From contig JAPLUI010000322.1 in NCBI GenBank assembly GCA_026397725.1, forward strand, positions 1 through 33,316: 33,316 nucleotides of DNA. Direction: 5' to 3'. The notes beneath the pieces were generated by a model that saw only the letters and a program-made list of their open reading frames with translations, searched no databases and had not been told where the DNA came from. The DNA comes from Verrucomicrobiota bacterium (GTDB lineage: Bacteria; Verrucomicrobiota; Verrucomicrobiia; Verrucomicrobiales; Akkermansiaceae). Below, piece by piece: positions 9,900 through 19,385 of this stretch. The stretch's first letter is position 1. Every line of letters begins with the position of its first letter. The translations under genes and the position numbers were made by a program.

Positions 9900-12330
9900 A
9901 TGAGCTACGCGATTTCCAAACAACTCCACCGTTTTCAACTCCTCGTCCCGGCATGCTTGACCGCATGCTTGCTTTCGGCACAAGCCGCCCCGGCGGACAA
10001 TCTCCAGTTGGTTCCCTGGCCGAAGTCGGTCAAGGCGGACGATTTGCCGCTGGAGTTCACCAAGGACACCCGCATCGTGGCGACTGATCCTTCGTTGGAG
10101 CCGCTGGCGAAGGTGCTGGCGGATGAATTATTCGTGGTTTTCGGCGTGCGATATGCGGTCGCCCAAGGCGAAGCGAAAAACGGCGACATTGTGCTCAAGC
10201 TCGATCCGTCGCTCAAGGGCGAGGCCTATACGCTGTTAGTCGAAAAGAGCGCAATCGTCAGCGGCGGGAATTACGCCGCCGTGGCGTTGGGCACCGTGAC
10301 GCTCTCACAGGCGATCGAGCTGCATCCCGGCAAGGTGTGCGTGCCCACGCTGAAGGTCGAGGATGCGCCGGACTATCCCATGCGGGCGATCCAGATGTGC
10401 ATCAAGCACCAGCCCCACCAGATGTCCACCATCAAACAAGGCGTGGACCTCTGCCGGCAATACAAGCTCAACACGCTGGCCCTGCATGCCAGCAACTACC
10501 AGATTCTGTGGCTGCTGTGCCCGGCCTTCCGCGACAACCCCCTTTCCAAGGACTCGGTTCCCGGGTTTGGCAACGGCGGGGCAACCTACTCGCCGGAAGA
10601 GTGGAACGATCTCGTCGAATACGGCCGCCAGCGCGGCGTGGCGATCCTGTCGGAGTGGGGACCGGAGGATTTCATCTACTTCATGAAGGGGTGGTTCTAC
10701 AAGGCCCGCCAGTTCGTCCCCGACTTTGATGAGACCAAGCAGTCGCTGCTGGACAGTCCGAAGTTCTGGCAAGCCATCGACGAGATGACCGGGCAACTGG
10801 CGGCGATCTTCCACACCTCCGAATACATCCATGTCGGCGCGCTCAATGGCGAGACCGGGCCCTTGGAGACCGGGTTGGACGCCGCGTTCATGAAAAAGGA
10901 GGGCTTGCGCCACTCCGGCGACGTCTGGGCCTGGGTGCTCAAACGACTCTACGAGATCAACAAGCAGCACGGCAAGCAAACCATGGCCTTCGAGGGCATC
11001 GACCCCGACTCCGCGGCCTTTATGAAACTGCCCAAGGACATCGCCTTCTTCGCCTATCAGACGTGGTATTACCCAGCCGATCAGATGATTGCCGACGGCT
11101 ACCACGTGCTCAACGCCGCCTGGCGCCCGCTCTACACCTGCGGCGGCTACCCCGCCCACGAAATCTATAACTGGAACGCGCGGACCTTGTGGCATAACAT
11201 TGACTCCAGCATCAACGTCCAAAGACCGCGGCGCCGCGATGGCCGAACGCTGTTGGAACGAAAACGCCGGCAAAACCTGGCAGGACTTCAGCCAGCGCCT
11301 CAAGCCGACCATGGCACGGCTCCAGGCCATCCTGTGTCCCGCCGGCCTTGCCATCGACGGCCTGCTAGACACTGCGGTCCTGCCCCCGGGCTGGCCGCAG
11401 CCCGGCAAGGCTTGTTTTGGCGACAAGCTGACCATCACGATGAAGCCCAATGAGGCGGGCGTGAAGGCTTACTTCACGGAGGATGGCAGCCTGCCGGGGC
11501 CCACCAACCCCAAGAGCAAACCCTACGATGCCCCGCTGGTCTTCACCGCCGCTGTTAGCCTCCGCGTGCAGTGCTTCGACGCCGCAGGCAAGCCGGTCGG
11601 CGGCGAGTTCCTCAACAGCTTCGTTCACATGCCCATCCAGATGACCATCGAGGGCGCGGACGAGAAATTCGACTCCCTGGGACGGTCCCGGGGGCGCACG
11701 TTCAAAGCCTACCGCGAGCAGGTGGTGGTGAAGTTCTCCACGCCCACCGGCGAGAAACTGCGCTACCGCACCACCCCGCCCGAGGCCCAACCGCCCACGC
11801 CGGACCTGGAATATACCGGCCCGATCACCATCGACCATGGCACCTCCTTCTGGGTCGGCAAGGGCAAGGATGGCTATCAGCTCATCACGGGTGTGGGTGA
11901 CGATGGTTTCACGCCGAACTTGCTCACGGATCCGGGCGTGGAGGTCAGCGTCTCGCACACGTCGGCCGGCGACAAGAAGTTCATCACCGACGGCTACGTG
12001 GACCCCGGCTCCCACTGGAACGGCGTCGGCCAGCCGGCATGGGTGCAATTCAAGCTGCCTAACGCCAAAAAGATCAACAAGCTGGCAGTGTTCTGCTGGT
12101 GGGGCGACGGTCGCGCCTACCGCTACCACGTCGAGACCTCGATGACCGGCAAGGACGGCGAGTGGCAACCAGTCGTCGACATGAAACAGAACGCCAAACC
12201 GGGGGACGGCGGCTATGTGCATGAGTTCAGCCCGGTCGAATGCCGATTCATCCGGATCAGCATGTTAGGCAACACCACCAACGACCACAATCATCTGAAC
12301 GAGGTCAGGGCCTTCACTGCGGAGCAATAG
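9900..12330 (+). pseudogene. GH20-like protein, interrupted by an internal deletion with frameshift
   Basis: The first frame (9900-11453) encodes a signal peptide (LLVPACLTACLLSAQAAPA), the GH20 N-terminal domain and most of the barrel, including the variant site HVGALNGE (residues 311-318). After NWNARTLWHNIDSSINV, near nt 11215-11225, homology moves to another frame that runs to 12330. That frame encodes the end of the barrel (AERCWNENAGKTWQDF), a chitobiase/hexosaminidase C-terminal-like module and an F5/8-type C domain. Compared with the intact paralogue downstream, about 18 codons are also missing, including the loop that reads LGAILCNWEG there. It is therefore a deletion that changes frame, not a single-base slip. 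Either the gene is decaying or the assembly is wrong here. A one-frame product would stop at 11453 without the C-terminal modules. Confidence 0.75.
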
Positions 12331-12347
12331 AGAGGCGGAGACCTAAC

Positions 12348-12461
12348 ATGATTCGGGCCATGCATACGAAAGATAACCACATGCAGAGGAAGCTGCGCAT
12401 CACCGGTGCCGCCGGCAAACCGCTGGAGAATACTTTCCATGCCAACATGCAGATTTTGTAA
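12348..12461 (+). CDS. Possible small ORF of 37 residues between GH20-like genes
   Basis: An ATG at 12348 follows a purine-rich stretch (GAGGCGGAG) at a suitable distance, and the frame runs 37 codons to TAA. The product is basic and matches nothing I recognise (starts MIRAMHTKDNHMQRK). It may be a leader peptide, a gene remnant or chance. Confidence 0.2.
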   Translation: MIRAMHTKDNHMQRKLRITGAAGKPLENTFHANMQIL

Positions 12462-12558
12462 GGTTTGTTTCCTTACGGGTCGTAAGATCACCCCGGGCAC
12501 GACCCTGTGGCCCGTTTCCATTCTGTTAGCAACCACCACCCACCACCCACCTATCCCC

Positions 12559-15048
12559 ATGACCCACTCCGCCCCGAAGTTCCGTATCCCGTTGTGCGCC
12601 GCCGTCTGGCTCGGCTTGCTTGGCGGCCCGTTAGACGCCACCGCCAGGGCGGAACTCGCGCTGGTCCCGTGGCCGAAGACCGTGGAAACCAAGGGCGGCT
12701 CGCTGGAGCTGACCGCCAAGAGCCGGGTCGTGGCGACCGATGCGGCGTTGCTGCCCTTGGCCAATGTGCTCGCCGCAGAAATCCTGCAAACCACCGGACG
12801 GCAGTTGGCCGCCGTGCAGGGGGCCGCCGCCCCAGGCGATATCGTCCTGCAGCTCGATCCCCAGCTCAAAGGCGAGGCGTATGCGCTGGAGGTGAGCGCC
12901 GAGCGGGCGGTGATGACCGGCGCGAACTACGCGGCCGCAGCGTGGGGGTCGGTGACCCTGCTCCAGGCGCTGGCGACCGAGGGCGGCACGCTCAGCCTGC
13001 CACAGATGGCGGTTGCCGACGCGCCGGATTACAACCTCCGCAGCATCCAGGTGTGCATCAAGCACCAAGCTCACACGCTGGAGCAGATCAAACAGACGAT
13101 CGAAATGTGCCGCTTGTATAAGATCCGTTACTGGATGCCACACATGTCCATGGCGCAGTGGTGGACGGCGCTCTCGCAGCCGTTCCGCGACAAGCCGACC
13201 GGCGGCATTGGCCGCGAGGATGGCTCGCTTCTGTCGCCTGCGGAAATGCAGGATTTGGTGGAGTATGCCAGGGTGCGCGGTGTGGCGATCCTGCCGCAAT
13301 TCGAGGCCTGGCACTGTTACTTCTATCCCGAACAGGTGATGCGGGCGATGCCGGATGTATTCACCCCGGCAGTGCAGGAGAGGATCAAGGGGGAATTGCT
13401 TCAGGACACCCCGGAGTTTTGGACCGCCATGGATCGACTGGTCGGACAGCTCGCCGAGCTGTGTAAGGATAGCCCCTACATCCACGTCGGACCGATGGCG
13501 GGCGAGGTCCCGGGCTTCGGCGACACCCCGCCGGAGCAGGCCTATCTGAAGAAATACAACCTGCGCTACGGCCCTGACTACTGGGCGCATTTGTATCTGC
13601 GATTCGACGAGCTGATCAAAAAGCACGGCAAGCAGTCCCTGGCGTGGGAAGGGGTCGATCAGAATGCGGCGCAATTCGTCAAGCTGCCGAAGGACGCCGG
13701 CTTCGCATCCTACCATTATGGTTACTGGAGCGGGGGTTGGAGCGGTCCCATGATGATTGCCGACGGCTACCATGTGGTGAACTGCACGTGGGATCCCATG
13801 TATATCATCAGCGGGTACCCGTCGCGGGTGTATTACGAGTGGAATGCGCGGATGTTCCGGCCCACGGAGATCGCCCCGAGTCCACTGCTGCTGGGCGCGA
13901 TTCTCTGCAACTGGGAGGGGCCCGGCAGTACCGAGATCGCCATGTTCCGCGACCGCGCGGCACCCTTCGGCGAACGGACCTGGAACCCCGGCGCCGGCAA
14001 ACCCTGGGAGGATTTCCAGCGGCGCTTTGCGCATACGGATCACCTGCTGGACCTGCTCTTCTGCCCGGTGAACGCCACCGTGACCGGACTCACCGTGCAG
14101 GAAGGCTCGCTCCGCGCCGATCCCTTCTTCCCCGATAACCGCTTCGCGGACAAACTGGTGGTGACGCTCAACCCGGTGCTGCCGGGGAACACCTTGCGCT
14201 ACACCCTGGACGGCAAGCCGCCAACGGCGGATTCCCCTGTCTGCACGGAGCCGATGACCCTGACCCGTTCGGCCTTGGTATGGGCGAAAATTTTCGACGC
14301 GGCCGGCAAGGAAGTGGCCGGCGAGTATAAGAGACAGTTCTCCTATCAGCCCGTGATCGTCAAAGTGCCAGCCGACTACCGGGACCAGATCGGAGCGCAG
14401 GGGCAATGGGTCCCGGCGACGTTCCACGAGTCCCTCACGGTGGAGCTGGGCTCGGCCGCCAAGGATGGCAAGATTCTCTATCGGCTGAACAACCCGACTG
14501 CGGAAGAGCAACCCTATACCGGCCCGCTGACGTTTGCCGTAACCACCACCCTGTTCGCGCGGGTGGTGGACGCGGGCGCTCAGCAGCTCGGCGAGGTGTT
14601 GACCCGCGGGTTCGGCGACGATGGATTCAGGCGCAACGTGCTCACGGACCCGGCTGTCGAGGTCACCGTCTCTAACACCTCGGCCGGCGACAAGAAGTTC
14701 ATCACCGACGGCTATGCCGACATCAATTCCCACTGGAACGGCATCGGACCGGCGGTGTGGGTGAAGCTCATGCTGCCCAAAGCCCAAAAGATCAACAAAT
14801 TGGAAGTGTGCTGCTGGTGGGGCGACGGCCGCGCCTACCGCTATAATGTCGAGGTCTCGATGACCGGCAAGGACGGCGAGTGGCAACCAATCGTGGACAT
14901 GAAGCAGAACGCCAAACCGGCCGACGGGGCCTATGTGCATGAGTTCTCTCCGGTAGAAGTGCAATTCATCCGGATCAACATGTTCGGCAACACCACCAAC
15001 GGCCACAATCACCTCTGCGAGGTCCGGGCCTTCACCGCAGAGAAATGA
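12559..15048 (+). CDS. Secreted GH20-like protein with chitobiase C-terminal and F5/8-type C domains
   Basis: The Met at 12559 is chosen because it opens a signal peptide (PLCAAVWLGLLGGPLDATARA); the frame is open further upstream to 12406. The 829-residue product has a GH20 N-terminal domain (32-150), a GH20-like barrel (155-525), two chitobiase/hexosaminidase C-terminal-like beta modules (530-690, with NTLRYTLDGKPPTADSPV) and an F5/8-type C (discoidin-like, glycan-binding) domain (700-829). The active-site region reads HVGPMAGE (residues 309-316) in place of HxGGDE. The barrel-end loop LGAILCNWEG (from residue 445) keeps the Trp-Glu seen in GH20 enzymes. It is the only complete member of the C-terminal architecture shared with its upstream neighbour. 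Probable role: exo-acting glycosidase on an extracellular glycan, but the altered site leaves N-acetylhexosaminidase activity uncertain. Confidence 0.85.
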   Translation: MTHSAPKFRIPLCAAVWLGLLGGPLDATARAELALVPWPKTVETKGGSLELTAKSRVVATDAALLPLANVLAAEILQTTGRQLAAVQGAAAPGDIVLQLDPQLKGEAYALEVSAERAVMTGANYAAAAWGSVTLLQALATEGGTLSLPQMAVADAPDYNLRSIQVCIKHQAHTLEQIKQTIEMCRLYKIRYWMPHMSMAQWWTALSQPFRDKPTGGIGREDGSLLSPAEMQDLVEYARVRGVAILPQFEAWHCYFYPEQVMRAMPDVFTPAVQERIKGELLQDTPEFWTAMDRLVGQLAELCKDSPYIHVGPMAGEVPGFGDTPPEQAYLKKYNLRYGPDYWAHLYLRFDELIKKHGKQSLAWEGVDQNAAQFVKLPKDAGFASYHYGYWSGGWSGPMMIADGYHVVNCTWDPMYIISGYPSRVYYEWNARMFRPTEIAPSPLLLGAILCNWEGPGSTEIAMFRDRAAPFGERTWNPGAGKPWEDFQRRFAHTDHLLDLLFCPVNATVTGLTVQEGSLRADPFFPDNRFADKLVVTLNPVLPGNTLRYTLDGKPPTADSPVCTEPMTLTRSALVWAKIFDAAGKEVAGEYKRQFSYQPVIVKVPADYRDQIGAQGQWVPATFHESLTVELGSAAKDGKILYRLNNPTAEEQPYTGPLTFAVTTTLFARVVDAGAQQLGEVLTRGFGDDGFRRNVLTDPAVEVTVSNTSAGDKKFITDGYADINSHWNGIGPAVWVKLMLPKAQKINKLEVCCWWGDGRAYRYNVEVSMTGKDGEWQPIVDMKQNAKPADGAYVHEFSPVEVQFIRINMFGNTTNGHNHLCEVRAFTAEK

Positions 15049-15096
15049 CGGTGCGGAACGACCCTGCGGCGGACCCTGCAAACGAAAGGAAATGAC

Positions 15097-17241
15097 ATGA
15101 TGATGAAGATGCTCGAACTCATGACCTCGAAATCAACTGACTGGCTCCCTAACATCCGGATGGTGGCATGGATCACGGCGACCCTCGTCGCCGGCCATGG
15201 GGATCGCACCCTTGCCGGGGAGCAGCCCGCAGGCGTGCCGGGCGATGCGCCGGGCCGGTATGCGGGCCGCTTCTGCACGGGCGCGGGCGACGAGGAGTTT
15301 CTGCGCCTGATCGACGAATCGTTTGCTTTCTTCCATCCCAATCCGGCGGTGCCGAACCTCACGATGCTCTATAAGCCGGGATGGGACACTTTCAGTGAAG
15401 GTAACGGTTGGCAAGGATGGTGGATCCAAAACAGTTATGGATTCTCTTACGCGGCAACGCCGTTGCTCCAGGACCCGTGGTTCTCCATGTTGCAGCGCTC
15501 CTGGGATCTCTTCTGGGACAACCAGGGCGACGGCAAACGAATCGGGCGGCCGGACTTTCCGCTGGTAGCCCCTGACGGTTGTTTGGGCGACTGTGCGGCT
15601 CCCGGCAGCATCGTGTACAAGCAGGGTGACGGCGACTGGAAAACCCATGACTGGTTCTACGAAGCCACCGCCGCCGGGGTGGTGATGCAGGCGGAAATCC
15701 TGCTGACCAGCCGTGATCGCAAGGCGCTGACCGATTATCTGCCGAAAATGGCGCGGGCCTGTGACTTTATCGAAAAGACCCGCGATCCGAAGAACAATCT
15801 CTTCCTGGTCGGCCCCGCCTGCAACCTGCTGGCCCCCAGCTACGGCGGCGTCAAACAACCCGACGGGTCATTCGGCAAAGGCTATCTGGCAGGTCTTTCG
15901 ATCAACTATCTGGCGGCCCTGGACCGGATGGTGGAACTCTACAAGTTCGTCGGCGACAAGGAGCAACGCGCGGAATACGAGCGCCGGCAAAAGATCACGC
16001 GGGAGTCGTTGCCACAACTGCTTGCGCCCGCCGGCTATTTCGTCAAATCCCTTGAACCCGGCGGCGTCAAACACGGCGTGCTGGGCCAGCCACAGTACGG
16101 CTATCTGGAAGGCGTGGCCAATGCCGACGCCGTGGCGCTGCGCGTGGCCGATGATCTAACATCAAACCGCATTTACCAACAGATCGCGGCGTTGCCGGCG
16201 ATCCGCCCGTTCGACTTTCTCCTCACCAACGCGCCGGGGCTCGACGACACCTACTGGAGTTGGGGGCAAACCGCCGGCCCCGGACTTGAAGGCATCCACC
16301 AATTTGGCGAATGGGTCAACGGCGGGGTTTGGGGCACGGTCGAGGGCCGCGCGATTCTGATGTATTACCGGCTGGGCAAGTTCGAGGACATCCGCCGCTC
16401 CGCCACGCGGGCGATGAAATGGGCCAAGGACTTCCAGATGGACGCGCCCTGGTCGCAGCGCGGCGAGAACACCGCCAATTCCTGGTTTGGCGAAGGCAAA
16501 TGGCTCTACAAGCCCGGCGGTTCGGTGATGATTGACAACTTCGCCATTCCCGCGGCAACGATCCGCGGCCTGTTCGACTACGACTATCGTGCCGACCGGT
16601 TGATCCTGCGCCCTCGCGTCCCAGGATCCATTACCCAATACACGCAGCAGCAACCGGTGCGCTTCGGTGAAAAACGCCTCTATCTTTCCTGCCGCAACGG
16701 CGGACCGAAGATCGCGGCGGTGACCATCAACGGCGAGGCGATCAAGGTCACGTCGCCGGACGAACTGGCGCTCATGTACGACGCCCTGCCGGCCGAGGCT
16801 AAAATCGAGATCACCACCGAGGGCGGCTGGCCCAAGGAATCCCCGACCGCGGCCTACCCTGTAGTGCCCGCCCTCGTTGCCAAGGACGACCCGGCGGCCG
16901 CGCCCCCCGCCGCGTTGCCGGAATCCCTGCAGGGGCCGGTCGCCGTTCTAACAGCGATGGGCAAGCTCCTGGCCGCCGAGCCCGGCGCCAGCGACGAACG
17001 GGCGTTTGTCACCGCCGCGCTGGAAGCGTTCGAGGCCCGGCGGCTGCGTGCCGCGACGGATCCCGGCCCGGGCTATTACCACGCCATCACCCCGCAGCGC
17101 AAGGCGGACGTCACCACGTTTTTCGAGGAGACGGCCCTTGGCATGTATGAAGGGTTCGTCGCGCGGATGGGACGCTGGGCCGCCAGGGGCGATGCACGCC
17201 AACAACGGCTTGCGGCACTCTTTGCCGAGGCCCAACCGTAA
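15097..17241 (+). CDS. Six-hairpin (alpha/alpha)6 glycoside hydrolase-like protein
   Basis: AAAGGA six bases before the ATG at 15097 supports this start. The 714-residue product has a moderate N-terminal hydrophobic stretch (MVAWITATLVAGHGDRTLAG) that may be an export signal. The middle resembles alpha/alpha toroid enzymes of the GH94/GH78/GH63 type: DWFYEATAAGVVMQAEILL, the repeated Trp/Asp-rich helical hairpins and GEWVNGGVWGTVEGRAIL, where NGGVW is typical of this fold. A beta-sandwich follows (ILRPRVPGSITQY ... LYLSCRNGG), then an Ala-rich helical tail. Which acid is catalytic is not clear; the Glu of GEWVNGGVW and the Asp pair in GLDDTYW are candidates. It lies 48 nt after the intact GH20-like gene and probably belongs to the same transcript. 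Confidence 0.7.
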   Translation: MMMKMLELMTSKSTDWLPNIRMVAWITATLVAGHGDRTLAGEQPAGVPGDAPGRYAGRFCTGAGDEEFLRLIDESFAFFHPNPAVPNLTMLYKPGWDTFSEGNGWQGWWIQNSYGFSYAATPLLQDPWFSMLQRSWDLFWDNQGDGKRIGRPDFPLVAPDGCLGDCAAPGSIVYKQGDGDWKTHDWFYEATAAGVVMQAEILLTSRDRKALTDYLPKMARACDFIEKTRDPKNNLFLVGPACNLLAPSYGGVKQPDGSFGKGYLAGLSINYLAALDRMVELYKFVGDKEQRAEYERRQKITRESLPQLLAPAGYFVKSLEPGGVKHGVLGQPQYGYLEGVANADAVALRVADDLTSNRIYQQIAALPAIRPFDFLLTNAPGLDDTYWSWGQTAGPGLEGIHQFGEWVNGGVWGTVEGRAILMYYRLGKFEDIRRSATRAMKWAKDFQMDAPWSQRGENTANSWFGEGKWLYKPGGSVMIDNFAIPAATIRGLFDYDYRADRLILRPRVPGSITQYTQQQPVRFGEKRLYLSCRNGGPKIAAVTINGEAIKVTSPDELALMYDALPAEAKIEITTEGGWPKESPTAAYPVVPALVAKDDPAAAPPAALPESLQGPVAVLTAMGKLLAAEPGASDERAFVTAALEAFEARRLRAATDPGPGYYHAITPQRKADVTTFFEETALGMYEGFVARMGRWAARGDARQQRLAALFAEAQP

Positions 17242-17384
17242 TTGCGGCAATGATTGAAGCCGTTCCATCGCCAACCTCAGTCACCCCCCATTGCCCGGCC
17301 GACTGAAAATCAGTGTCACGCGCACTTCCCGGAGGTAAGGAGTCCTGAGCCTGTTCGCCAGTCCGCGCCACCGTCCGCTAACCC

Positions 17385-17927
17385 TTGCAATTCCTGCTCA
17401 TCGATTACCCTAACTGGCAGGTGAATATGGCCGCGCACTTCAGCGGCCTGACCGACGGCTCGACGTTCACCCTCGGGCTCAACAACTACCAGATCCTATA
17501 CAACGACGCGGCTTACCGCCCGGCGGATGGAAGCACCTTCATCACCCTCACGACGATCACCGCGCTGGAAGCGTGGCGCCAGATCCACTTCGGCAGCATC
17601 GACAACAGCGGTGACGGCGCGGATCTCAACGACTTCGAGAAGGACGGCCTCCCGAACCTGCTCGAATATGCCTTCGTCCTGCACCCGAAGCAAAATAGCG
17701 CCGGACAGTTGCCAAGCCCGCAAAAGGTCGGGAACAACTTCGTGGCCTCCTTTGCCCAACCCGCAGGAGTCAGCGGCGTCACCTACGGCGCGGAGTGGAG
17801 CGAGACGCTTCTATCAGGCAGTTGGACTGAGGTTTCCGACACCGGTGCTCCGCCGCAGCACACCTTCAGCGTACCCATCGACAACAAACCCAAGCTCTTC
17901 ATGCGACTGAAGGTTACGAGTCCGTGA
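17385..17927 (+). pseudogene. Orphan C-terminal fragment of an autotransporter-like surface protein
   Basis: The frame begins with TTG at 17385 just after an in-frame stop at 17379 and has no ribosome-binding site or signal peptide. The first 45 residues (GLTDGSTFTLGLNNYQILYND) look like the last turns of a beta-helix passenger. They are followed by the acidic connector usual in Verrucomicrobiota surface proteins (FGSIDNSGDGADLNDFEKDG, LPNLLEYAF) and a terminal beta domain. A complete protein of this type would be several hundred residues longer at the N-terminus. It is most likely a remnant. Confidence 0.55.
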
Positions 17928-18029
17928 CAACAACCTCCGCATGCTTTCGCTCGCCGATCCCCGCTCTGAATTTCCCATGCGCACCGAACTCAAAATAAGA
18001 ATTGTTAGCAATTCGATCCCACCCCCCCC

Positions 18030-18617
18030 ATGCCCGTGATCCGACAACACTCCAATCTGCTCCGTCTCGCCGCGTTCATCTCGCTTGTCTCGACTCCCCT
18101 GGTCTCTGCGGCAGGTGGCGGTTTTGACAAAGAGCTCTCGCTCCAAGGCCTCACCTTCCATGTCACCTGCCCCAACGAGGGCTCGATCAACCATGTCCAA
18201 ATCGACGCCAAGGGCCTCACGGAGGTCTCCGCGCCGGTCAAGGTGGAGGTGGACGGCACGGTGACGGGGGCCGAGGTTGCGGATCTCAATGCGGACGGCT
18301 CTCCGGAAATCTACATATTCACGCAGAGCGCCGGCAGTGGTTCCTACGGCAACGTCATCGCATATGCGGCCAACAAGAAGAAGTCCCTGAGCCAGGTAAC
18401 CCTGCCGGACTTGTTGCAAAACAAGCAGGCTGCCAAAGGATACATGGGTCACGATGAATTCGCCGTCGTGGAGAACCGCTTGGTCCGCAGATTCAAACTT
18501 TATGAGGTGACGGACGCCAACTCCAAGCCGACCGGCAAGACCCGCCGGATTTCCTACCGTCTCGAAGCGGGGGAAGCCGGATGGATTCTGCGCGAGACAC
18601 CGTTCACCGACATCTGA
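18030..18617 (+). CDS. PliI-like periplasmic inhibitor of I-type lysozyme
   Basis: The 195-residue product has a signal peptide (LLRLAAFISLVSTPLVSAAGG). The body matches, from memory, the PliI family: GAEVADLNADGSPEIYIF, a SAGSGSYG turn, KGYMGHDEFAVVENRLVRRF and a C-terminal ISYRLEAGEAGWILRE. The SGSY tetrapeptide (nt 18336-18347) corresponds to the SGxY loop that PliI inhibitors insert into the lysozyme active site. Known family members are periplasmic proteins that block invertebrate-type lysozyme and protect peptidoglycan. In this setting it could protect the cell from host or prey lysozyme. It has its own short upstream region and need not be co-transcribed with the glycosidases. Confidence 0.6.
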   Translation: MPVIRQHSNLLRLAAFISLVSTPLVSAAGGGFDKELSLQGLTFHVTCPNEGSINHVQIDAKGLTEVSAPVKVEVDGTVTGAEVADLNADGSPEIYIFTQSAGSGSYGNVIAYAANKKKSLSQVTLPDLLQNKQAAKGYMGHDEFAVVENRLVRRFKLYEVTDANSKPTGKTRRISYRLEAGEAGWILRETPFTDI

Positions 18618-18744
18618 CTGCGCTTCCAACTCTATCATCGCCACGAGTCGTTCCGAGTTCTCGGCTGCTCCGGGCAGCAGGCAGCGCCGTGAGATGCCCC
18701 CCCATTTTCCCGCCCCCGGTCCGGCTGCCGGCGCTTGCAAGGGC

Positions 18745-19111
18745 TCATCCACCGGGACTTTCGTGACAGACGGCGGTGGCGATCCAGTCGGCGGTCTGGC
18801 GGGCGCGGCGCTGGTGGCAGGCGAGGGGAGTGGTGGCCGGCGGCAATCGAATTCGCGGCGCGAGACGCGCCGTCCACGGCCTGCGGCGGGACGCCGCAGC
18901 CACGGTCGCCACCGCGAAGGAAGTTGCGCACGGCCGCGAAGACATTCGGGCGGAGCGGCCCCATGGTGGCACGGTGGATTTTCTCGTAACCGGCGACGAA
19001 GGCCTCCCCGGCGGCAGTGACGATTTGCCAGAGCGGCGAGGCACGGGACGGCGGGGGTGGCAGATCATTGGCACCACGAATGTTCATAAGAACATTTGCT
19101 GTTTGATGCAA
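18745..19111 (-). pseudogene. Frameshifted hypothetical protein gene
   Basis: Two overlapping minus-strand frames together read as one coherent gene. The upstream frame, from Met at 19111 or 19087, gives MNIRGANDLPP ... LWQIVTAAGEAFVAGYEKIH ... NVFAAVRNFLRGGDRGC with strongly GC-rich third codon positions. Near 18810-18835 the third-position bias moves to the next frame, which ends ARQTADWIATAVCHESPGG and TGA at 18745. A single-base indel in that interval would restore about 120 residues. No family is recognised. It could be a real indel, an assembly error, or a dispersed intergenic element with coding-like bias. Confidence 0.35.
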
Positions 19112-19308
19112 GAATTCGTGCGAAGATTCGCTTTGGTGGAGGGTCCGGGTGGGGTGAATGCCGGGTGGCAGGTCGGGCGCTGCCGGTGGGTGTCAGTCTG
19201 TATGGTTAGCGGATTGCAGGTGAAGCGTGCGCTCGTTCATCCACGATCCCTGATTGCACCCCATGGCTCGCCGTGGAGTTTGGTCAGGGCGAAGGGGCTG
19301 CACGGGTT

Positions 19309-19330
19309 GGCCGGGGTCGAGTCCTCGGCC
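19309..19330. other. GC-rich hairpin downstream of purH
   Basis: GGCCGGGG and CCTCGGCC form an 8-bp stem (one G-T wobble) around a six-base loop, 56 bases beyond the purH stop on its 3' side. No T-tract follows on either strand, so it is at best a weak or factor-assisted terminator. Confidence 0.3.
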
Positions 19331-19385
19331 TGCTGTGGCTAAGACCGTGCCCTGGACGGAGGCGCGAATGGGTGCGCAAGCCCCC

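Noticed and set aside
11200..11240. Programmed ribosomal frameshift in the middle GH20-like gene
   Set aside because: No slippery heptamer is visible, and about 18 conserved codons are missing, which frameshifting would not explain.
10305..11450. 381-residue minus-strand open frame
   Set aside because: It lies antisense to a recognisable GH20-like barrel and has no family resemblance.
12631..15081. 816-residue open frame on the minus strand
   Set aside because: It is antisense to the intact GH20-like gene, which has domain matches throughout. The long antisense frame is a by-product of high GC content.
19300..19345. Possible tRNA around GGTCGAGTCCTCGGCC
   Set aside because: Only a single hairpin is present; no acceptor, D or anticodon arms could be folded.
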